Source of the DNA: an uncultured Actinoplanes sp.
GTDB taxonomy: Bacteria > Actinomycetota > Actinomycetes > Mycobacteriales > Micromonosporaceae
Length of the DNA: 5,623 bases
Reading direction: 5' to 3'
NCBI GenBank assembly: GCA_934667465.1
Contig: CAKUMG010000447.1
Span: 1 to 5,623 of the forward strand
A program made the translations under genes and the position numbers. The notes under the pieces were generated by a model. The model worked only from the letters and a program-made list of their open reading frames with translations, was not told the origin of the DNA and ran no database searches. Positions 1-5,623 of this stretch are shown in pieces. How positions within the stretch are numbered: position 1 is the stretch's first letter; every line of letters begins with the position of its first letter.

Positions 1-233
1 CCCGAGGCCACGACGAACCCAGCCGCCACGAACCCAGCCGCCACGAACCCAGCCGCCACGAACCCAGCCGCCACGAACCCAGCGGCCGCAACGAGCCGAG
101 CGGCCGCAACGAGCCGAGCGGCCGCGACGAGCTTCAAGGCGGCCGCGGCTGGGCAGCAGGCGACACGGGCGGCCGCGGACGGGCCGACGGCGACCACACC
201 CACGGCCGGGACGAGCCGGGGGACCGCCGATGA
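1..233 (+). CDS. 3' end of an unidentified gene with a repetitive [11 protein letters not shown] hydrophilic tail (5' partial)
   Basis: No family is recognisable; only the last 76 codons are visible, with the first whole codon at position 3 and TGA at 231-233. The reading gives four RHEPS pentapeptides, then SGRNEP hexapeptides, then a Gly/Arg/Asp/His-rich end finishing in DEPGDRR. It has no hydrophobic stretch and looks like a charged, disordered C-terminal tail. Three things favour this frame. Its TGA overlaps the next gene's ATG as ATGA (230-233), a classic coupled-gene junction. About 83% of its codons end in G or C by hand count. Both repeat lengths are multiples of three, so copy changes keep the frame. 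The other two + frames are also open across the repeats, one reading TNPAA and the other RTQPP, so the frame is an inference. The body of the protein lies to the left and would settle its identity. Confidence 0.5.
   Translation, partial: RGHDEPSRHEPSRHEPSRHEPSRHEPSGRNEPSGRNEPSGRDELQGGRGWAAGDTGGRGRADGDHTHGRDEPGDRR
13..87 (+). repeat. Five tandem copies of a 15-bp unit
   Basis: The unit ACGAACCCAGCCGCC is repeated exactly at 13-27, 28-42, 43-57 and 58-72. A fifth copy at 73-87 has one change, C to G at position 84. There are no spacers, so this is a minisatellite-like array. The array may start slightly earlier, because a degenerate partial match (GAGGCCACG) lies just to its left. In the favoured frame each unit encodes a permutation of R-H-E-P-S. 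Confidence 0.95.
81..134 (+). repeat. Three tandem copies of an 18-bp unit
   Basis: The unit AGCGGCCGCAACGAGCCG occurs identically at 81-98 and 99-116. A third copy at 117-134 has three changes and merges into unique sequence. It overlaps the last 15-bp unit and looks derived from it, because both share an ACGA(A/G)CC core. In the favoured frame it encodes S-G-R-N-E-P, with Asp replacing Asn in the last copy. Each unit contains a GCGGCCGC palindrome. Confidence 0.9.
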
Positions 234-877
234 CCTCCGGAGTCCGCCCCGCCCGCGTCGACGAGGTCGCCCGCATCGGCGCCCTCGTCGGCCTCGCCTT
301 CGACCATCTCCCGCAGAACCGCGCGCTGGTCGCCGACCCGGCCGACCGCCCGCGCGTGATGACCGGGTTCTTCACGCTGATGGCGGAGTTCGCCGCGTCG
401 CCGGGCGGCCGGATCGACGTGATCTCCGGCCCGGAAGGTGAGCCCGCCGCCGCGGCGGTGTGGTTCGACCGTACGGGCGCCGCACCGAGCCTGCCCGCCT
501 ACGGCAACCGGCTCGCCGCCCTGGCCGGCCGCTGGGTGCCGCGCTTCGCGGAGCTGGAGCGGCTGCTCGAGCGGCACCACCCGGACGTGCCGCACTGGCA
601 CCTGGCGTTCCTGGCCGTGCACCCGCACCACCAGCGCGCCGGGCTCGGCACCGCCCTGCTGGAGCACCGCCACCGGCTGCTCACCGCGCCCGCCTACCTG
701 GAGGCCACCAACATGCAGAACGTGCGCCTCTACCGGCGGCACGGCTACCGGCGGCTCGACCCGTACGAGATCCGCCTCCCGGACGGGACCCCGTTCTATC
801 GCCTGTGGCGGCCCCGCCGGTCGCCGAACCTGAAGCCGGCCGCCGATCCCGGCAGGGGCAGGAGCAACGCCCGCTGA
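230..877 (+). CDS. GNAT-family N-acetyltransferase
   Basis: This 215-residue cytosolic protein should transfer an acetyl group from acetyl-CoA to an amine; the substrate cannot be read from the sequence. The acetyl-CoA pyrophosphate-binding motif A is QRAGLG (residues 135-140), preceded by the strand HLAFLAVHP (124-132). Motif B follows as LEATNMQNVRLYRRHGY (157-173), the usual N...LY...GY/F signature. The N-terminal part (VRPARVDEVARIGALVGLAF) is the typical first strand and helix of the fold. The ATG at 230 is supported by GGGGGA at 218-223 with 6-nt spacing and by the ATGA overlap with the upstream stop. The last 20 or so residues are Arg/Pro-rich and probably disordered. The upstream frame has no stop, so an N-terminal extension is formally possible but would consist only of repeat-derived low-complexity sequence. 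A hairpin follows 3 nt after the stop, which separates this gene from the inositol operon. A role in inositol metabolism is not indicated. Confidence 0.9.
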   Translation: MTSGVRPARVDEVARIGALVGLAFDHLPQNRALVADPADRPRVMTGFFTLMAEFAASPGGRIDVISGPEGEPAAAAVWFDRTGAAPSLPAYGNRLAALAGRWVPRFAELERLLERHHPDVPHWHLAFLAVHPHHQRAGLGTALLEHRHRLLTAPAYLEATNMQNVRLYRRHGYRRLDPYEIRLPDGTPFYRLWRPRRSPNLKPAADPGRGRSNAR

Positions 878-880
878 ATC

Positions 881-918
881 ATGCCCCGCCCCTTCCGCAC
901 CCGGAAGGGGCGGGGCAT
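881..918 (+). terminator. Strong hairpin, likely transcription terminator
   Basis: The left arm ATGCCCCGCCCCTTCCG (881-897) is perfectly complementary to 902-918, leaving the loop CACC (898-901). The 17-bp GC-rich stem begins 3 nt after the acetyltransferase stop. No U-tract follows, which is common for actinobacterial terminators. The perfect symmetry means it could also work on the opposite strand. Confidence 0.85.
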
Positions 919-946
919 TGACCGGGACGCATCGGCGTTATGGAAT
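918..946 (+). promoter_or_regulatory. Candidate sigma70-like promoter of the iol operon
   Basis: TTGACC (918-923) matches the -35 consensus at five of six positions. After a 17-nt spacer, TGGAAT (941-946) matches TATAAT at four of six. This would place the transcript start near 953 and leave a leader of roughly 27 nt before iolC. The first base of the -35 box is the last base of the hairpin. This is the only non-coding stretch ahead of the operon, so a promoter is expected here, but the exact boxes are inferred. I saw no convincing operator palindrome between 919 and 979. Confidence 0.45.
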
Positions 947-979
947 CGAGGGACCACCCCACCGGCAGCAGGGGGACCG

Positions 980-1933
980 ATGTCCGCGGACGAGGTGTTG
1001 ACCATGGGGCGGATCGGCGTGGACCTCTACCCCGAGCAGCTCGGCGTGCCCCTGCCGCAAGTCCGCTCGTTCGCCAAGTTCCTCGGCGGCAGCCCGACCA
1101 ACGTGGCGGTGGCCGCCGCCCGCCACGGCCGGCGCAGCGCGGTCATCACCCGCACCGGCGCCGACCCGTTCGGAACCTACCTGCACGAGGCATTACGCGG
1201 GTTCGGCGTCGACGACCGCTTCGTGGCCCCGGTGCGCCACCTTCCCACCCCGGTCACGTTCTGCGAGGTCTTCCCGCCCGACGACTTCCCGCTCTACTTC
1301 TACCGCCACCCCAAGGCGCCGGACCTGGAGATCCGCGCCGAGGAGCTGGACCTGCCCGCGATCCGGGCGGCCGGGATCTTCTGGGTGACCGGCACGGGCC
1401 TGTGCCAGGAGCCGTCGCGCGGCGCGACCCTGGCGGCGTTGCGGGCGCGGGAGACGGGGACGTCGGTGCTCGACCTCGACTACCGCCCTATGTTCTGGGA
1501 GTCGCGCGAGCAGGCCCGGCACTGGGTCGGCGAGGCGTTGCCGCACGCGACCGTGGCGGTGGGCAACCTCGACGAGTGCGAGACCGCTGTCGGCACCCGC
1601 GACCCGGACCGGGCCGCCGACGCCCTGCACGAGCGCGGCGTCGAGCTGGCCGTGGTGAAGCTGGGCCCCGAGGGGGTTCTCGCCAGCAACAAAGCAACGG
1701 CCGGCAACAAGACAACGAAGGTACGGGTGCCCCCGGTGCCGGTGACGGTCGTCAACGGGCTCGGCGCGGGGGACGCGTTCGGGGGCGCGCTGTGCCACGG
1801 GCTGCTGTCCGGGTGGGAGCTCGGTGACGTGCTGCGGTTCGGCAACGCCGCGGGCGCCCTGGTGGCGTCGCGGCTGGCCTGCGCCGACGCGATGCCGACC
1901 GAGAAGGAAGTGAGGGAGCTGCTCGGTGCCTGA
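980..1933 (+). CDS. iolC: 5-dehydro-2-deoxygluconokinase (PfkB/ribokinase family)
   Basis: IolC phosphorylates 5-dehydro-2-deoxy-D-gluconate with ATP in the inositol pathway, in the cytosol. The 317-residue protein has the PfkB order: first strand and substrate region VLTMGRIGVDLYPE (6-19), GGSPTN (36-41) near the sugar site, DLDYRP (165-170) typical of IolC, and the C-terminal signature LGAGDAF (261-267) with the expected catalytic base Asp265. The ending ADAMPTEKEV also resembles IolC. The ATG at 980 is chosen because AGGGGGA lies at 970-976 and because the next ATG (1004) would cut the first strand. An in-frame ATG at 881 lies inside the terminator and would precede the promoter. The protein is close to the usual length of 320-335 residues. 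Residues 236-247 form an odd A-rich duplicated segment (see findings). The gene opens the operon and its stop overlaps the next start by 8 bp. Confidence 0.93.
   Translation: MSADEVLTMGRIGVDLYPEQLGVPLPQVRSFAKFLGGSPTNVAVAAARHGRRSAVITRTGADPFGTYLHEALRGFGVDDRFVAPVRHLPTPVTFCEVFPPDDFPLYFYRHPKAPDLEIRAEELDLPAIRAAGIFWVTGTGLCQEPSRGATLAALRARETGTSVLDLDYRPMFWESREQARHWVGEALPHATVAVGNLDECETAVGTRDPDRAADALHERGVELAVVKLGPEGVLASNKATAGNKTTKVRVPPVPVTVVNGLGAGDAFGGALCHGLLSGWELGDVLRFGNAAGALVASRLACADAMPTEKEVRELLGA
1685..1720 (+). repeat. A-rich imperfect 18-bp duplication inside iolC
   Basis: Two adjacent 18-nt halves (1685-1702 and 1703-1720) match at 12 of their first 15 positions, around GCAACAA..CAACG. They encode SNKATA and GNKTTK. 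The 36 bases contain 17 A and no T, giving about 53% G+C, far below the flanking coding sequence. The frame is kept. Confidence 0.75.
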
Positions 1934-2795
1934 CGTCCACGAGCTCGTCGCGGCGCGCGCGGACCGCCCGTACGCGATCGCCACCGCCGCCCGCAAACGC
2001 CGCCGCCCCGCGTCCTGGCGCGGGTCGCACGGCCGCCTGATGATCATCGCCGCGGACCATCCGGCGCGCGGGGCGCTGGCCGCCGGCCCGGACCGTTACG
2101 CGATGGCGGACCGGGCGGGCCTGCTCGGCCGGCTCCGGACGGCGCTCGCGCACCCCGGCGTCAACGGTGTGCTCGGCAGCCCCGACATCCTCGAGGACCT
2201 GCTGCTGCTCGGCGCGCTCGACGACAAGGTCGTGCTCGGCTCGATGAACCGGGGCGGGCTGGCCGGTGCCGCGTTCGAGGCCGACGACCGGTTCACCGGC
2301 TACGACCCGGCCGGCATCGCGGCGGCCGGGTTCGAGGGCGGCAAGATGCTGCTGCGGATGGACTACAGCGACGCCGCCACCGCGGACACCCTCGAGGCGT
2401 GCGCGCGGGCGGTGACCGGGCTGGCGGAGCGCCGGCTGATCGCGCTGGTGGAGCCGTTCCTGGCGTACCGCGACGAGGGGCGGCTGCGGACCGAGCTGAC
2501 CGCCGACGCCATGGTCCGCGCGGTCACCGTCGCGGCCGGGCTGGGCACCACCTCGGCGTACACCTGGTTGAAGGTCCCGGTCGTCCCGGACGTCGAACGG
2601 GTGCTCGCCGCGACGACGCTGCCGGCCCTGATCCTCGGCGGCGAGGTCAGCGACGACCCCGAGGCCACGTACGCGGGCTGGGCGCACGCCCTGGCCCAGC
2701 CGGCCGTGCAGGGGCTCGTCGTCGGGCGCAGCCTGCTCTATCCGCCCGGCGGCGACGTCGGCAATGCCGTGGACCGGGCGGTGAGTCTGTTGTGA
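1926..2795 (+). CDS. Cgl0159-family (beta/alpha)8 protein, probable DKG-phosphate aldolase
   Basis: This 289-residue protein resembles the class I aldolase-like (LacD/DeoC-type barrel) proteins of actinobacterial inositol operons, often auto-annotated as deoxyribose-phosphate aldolase. Barrel strands are visible as RLMIIAADHPARG (37-49), KVVLGSMNRGG (101-111), GGKMLLRMDYSD (138-149), LIALVEPFL (171-179), TWLKVPVV (213-220), LPALILGGE (232-240) and VQGLVVGRSLL (261-271). Lys216 in TWLKVP sits where LacD-type aldolases carry the Schiff-base lysine; Lys140 is the other candidate. The end pattern LGGE...VVGRSLL resembles the phosphate-binding loops of such barrels. By position the likely role is cleavage of 5-dehydro-2-deoxygluconate 6-phosphate to dihydroxyacetone phosphate and malonate semialdehyde; this is inferred. 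GTG at 1926 is supported by GAGGGAG (1912-1918) with 7-nt spacing, and it overlaps the iolC stop by 8 bp. The basic RKRRRP at 24-29 precedes the barrel. Confidence 0.82.
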   Translation: MPDVHELVAARADRPYAIATAARKRRRPASWRGSHGRLMIIAADHPARGALAAGPDRYAMADRAGLLGRLRTALAHPGVNGVLGSPDILEDLLLLGALDDKVVLGSMNRGGLAGAAFEADDRFTGYDPAGIAAAGFEGGKMLLRMDYSDAATADTLEACARAVTGLAERRLIALVEPFLAYRDEGRLRTELTADAMVRAVTVAAGLGTTSAYTWLKVPVVPDVERVLAATTLPALILGGEVSDDPEATYAGWAHALAQPAVQGLVVGRSLLYPPGGDVGNAVDRAVSLL

Positions 2796-3666
2796 GCCGG
2801 CTGCTGCGGCGCGGCGACGCCGCCTCCGGACCGTTCGACCCGGCGGTCAGCCCCGAGAGCGCCGGCTGGGGCTACAGCGGCCTGCGGGTGCTCGAGATGG
2901 GCATCGGGCAGCGGGTGAGCTTCCACACCGGCGACGACGAGGTGCTCGTGCTGCCGCTGACCGGCGGCTGCGACGTGACCTGCGACGACGAGCGGCTGAC
3001 GCTGACCGGGCGGCGCTCGGTGTTCACCCGGGTCACCGACTTCGCCTATCTGCCGCCCGGCTCGGCGGTGACCGTCCGGGCGGGCAACGGCGGCCGGTTC
3101 GCGCTGCCCAGCGCGCGGGCCGCCCGCGGGCTGCCGTTCCGCTACGGCCCGGCCGAGGAGGTGCCGGTGGAGCTGCGCGGCGCCGGGCAGGCCAGCCGTC
3201 AGGTCAACAACTTCTGCACGCCCGGCTCGTTCGAGGCGGACCGGCTGATCGCCGTCGAGGTGCTCACCCCGAGCGGCAACTGGTCGTCGTGGCCGCCGCA
3301 CAAGCACGACGACCCGGCCGAGGGGGAGAGCGCGCTCGAGGAGATCTACTACTTCGAGGTCGCGGGTTCGCCGTCGGGCACGCCCGGGTCGGGCTACCAG
3401 CGGGTGTACGGGCATCCGGGCCGCGACATCGACGTCTGCGCCGAGGTCCGCAGCGGCGACACGGTGCTGATCCCGTACGGCTGGCACGGGCCGTCCATGG
3501 CGGCGCCCGGCTACGACCTGTACTACCTCAACGTCATGGCGGGCCCGGGCGAGCGCCGCTGGCTGTTCTCCGACGATCCCGCGCACGCCTGGGTGCGCGC
3601 CTCGTGGGAGCGCCAGGAGCTCGACGACCGGCTCCCGCTGACGTCCGCCCGGGAGAGGAGACGCTC

Positions 3667-3670
<4 letters not shown>
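2792..3670 (+). CDS. iolB: 5-deoxy-glucuronate isomerase
   Basis: IolB converts 5-deoxy-D-glucuronate to 5-dehydro-2-deoxy-D-gluconate (DKG). The 292-residue protein is a tandem-cupin (KduI/IolB) enzyme. Its second cupin carries the metal ligands expected for the family: PPHKHD (168-173, with His170 and His172), EEIYYF (183-188, with Glu184) and GWHGP (230-234, with His232). It also has the typical ending YDLYYLNVMAGPG...W..SDDP (241-263). The length is slightly above the usual 270 or so, owing to a charged C-terminal tail (LTSARERRRS). The GTG at 2792 gives a GTGA overlap with the previous stop and has GGTGAG at 2780-2785. A longer upstream reading in this frame only shadows the aldolase gene and is rejected. 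It lies between the aldolase gene and iolD, with 4-bp overlaps on both sides, so translational coupling is likely. Confidence 0.95.
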
Positions 3671-5503
<1,833 letters not shown>

Positions 5504-5505
<2 letters not shown>

Positions 5506-5508
5506 GAG
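5504..5508 (+). promoter_or_regulatory. Ribosome binding site of iolA
   Basis: AGGAG overlaps the last two bases of the iolD TAG stop and lies 6 nt before the ATG at 5515. It is a near-ideal Shine-Dalgarno site and fixes the iolA start. A ribosome finishing iolD would be placed directly on it. Confidence 0.8.
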
Positions 5509-5514
5509 ACCCTC

Positions 5515-5623
5515 ATGGCGACCATCGAGCACTGGATCGGCGGCGCGGCCACCGCCGGCTCCGGCACCCGCCGCGGCCCGGTCTTCGATCCGGCGACCGG
5601 GCGGCAGCAGCACGAGGTGGTGC
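5515..5623 (+). CDS. iolA: CoA-acylating (methyl)malonate-semialdehyde dehydrogenase, N-terminal fragment
   Basis: Only 36 codons are present before the window ends. The start MATIEHWIGG, then GSGTRRGPVFDPATG, is the typical beginning of MmsA/IolA dehydrogenases (a hydrophobic/aromatic-W-IGG motif followed by an NPATG-like turn). The full enzyme is normally about 490-500 residues and uses NAD and CoA to convert malonate semialdehyde to acetyl-CoA, or methylmalonate semialdehyde to propionyl-CoA. None of the catalytic residues are visible. The iolA reading rests on its position 9 nt after iolD; mmsA is the valine-pathway name for the same family. A generic aldehyde dehydrogenase is the alternative, but the context makes it unlikely. 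Confidence 0.88.
   Translation, partial: MATIEHWIGGAATAGSGTRRGPVFDPATGRQQHEVV

Noticed and set aside
13..134. CRISPR-like array
   Set aside because: The units are only 15 and 18 bp, directly adjacent and without unique spacers, and no cas genes are visible.
2..229. N-terminal extension of the acetyltransferase through the repeats
   Set aside because: The frame is open, but it reads as low-complexity RTQPP-type sequence. A good ribosome binding site and the ATGA junction mark 230 as the start.
881..979. A longer iolC starting at ATG 881
   Set aside because: The extra 33 codons would be encoded by the terminator hairpin and the promoter region, have no Shine-Dalgarno site, and extend beyond the natural PfkB N-terminus. 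ATG 980 has AGGGGGA and the right first strand.
1900..1960. Possible kinase-aldolase fusion broken by a frameshift
   Set aside because: IolC ends at its normal C-terminus, the aldolase gene has its own Shine-Dalgarno site and start, and the 8-bp overlap matches the other junctions, so these are two separate genes.
2399..2791. Upstream extension of iolB in its own frame
   Set aside because: It is Arg/Gly/Ala-rich shadow sequence of the aldolase gene. IolB homology begins just after GTG 2792.

Overview
This is a very GC-rich window (roughly three quarters G+C by eye) with strongly G/C-ending codons, GTG starts and 4-8 bp gene overlaps. It fits a high-GC actinobacterium. Codon habits such as frequent CGTACG suggest a Micromonosporaceae/Streptomyces-like genome, but the family is only a guess. 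All supported genes lie on the + strand, in two transcription blocks.

Block 1 (1-918): the end of an unidentified gene whose tail is built from 15-bp and then 18-bp tandem repeats (RHEPS and GRNEPS peptide repeats). Its stop overlaps, as ATGA, the start of a GNAT-family N-acetyltransferase gene. The block ends in a perfect 17-bp inverted repeat with a 4-nt loop, starting 3 nt after the acetyltransferase stop.

Block 2 (918-5623, running off the right edge): a myo-inositol catabolic (iol) operon in the order iolC (5-dehydro-2-deoxygluconokinase), a Cgl0159-type (beta/alpha)8 aldolase-like gene, iolB (5-deoxy-glucuronate isomerase), iolD (ThDP-dependent trihydroxycyclohexanedione hydrolase) and the first 36 codons of iolA/mmsA (CoA-acylating (methyl)malonate-semialdehyde dehydrogenase). 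A plausible promoter starts at the last base of the block 1 hairpin. The first four genes overlap by 8, 4 and 4 bp and the three internal starts are GTG. iolA is set off by 9 nt and has its own AGGAG and an ATG start.

The proteins map onto consecutive pathway steps: IolD opens the diketone ring to 5-deoxy-glucuronate, IolB isomerises this to 5-dehydro-2-deoxygluconate (DKG), IolC phosphorylates it, an aldolase cleaves DKG-phosphate to dihydroxyacetone phosphate plus malonate semialdehyde, and IolA turns the semialdehyde into acetyl-CoA. No Bacillus-type IolJ is present, so the Cgl0159-family protein is the natural candidate for the aldolase step. Inositol dehydrogenase (iolG), inosose dehydratase (iolE), a transporter and a regulator are not in the window.

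I see no wholly new system. The items most worth a second look are the repeat-built tail upstream, the lineage-specific aldolase, and a small A-rich duplicated insertion inside iolC.
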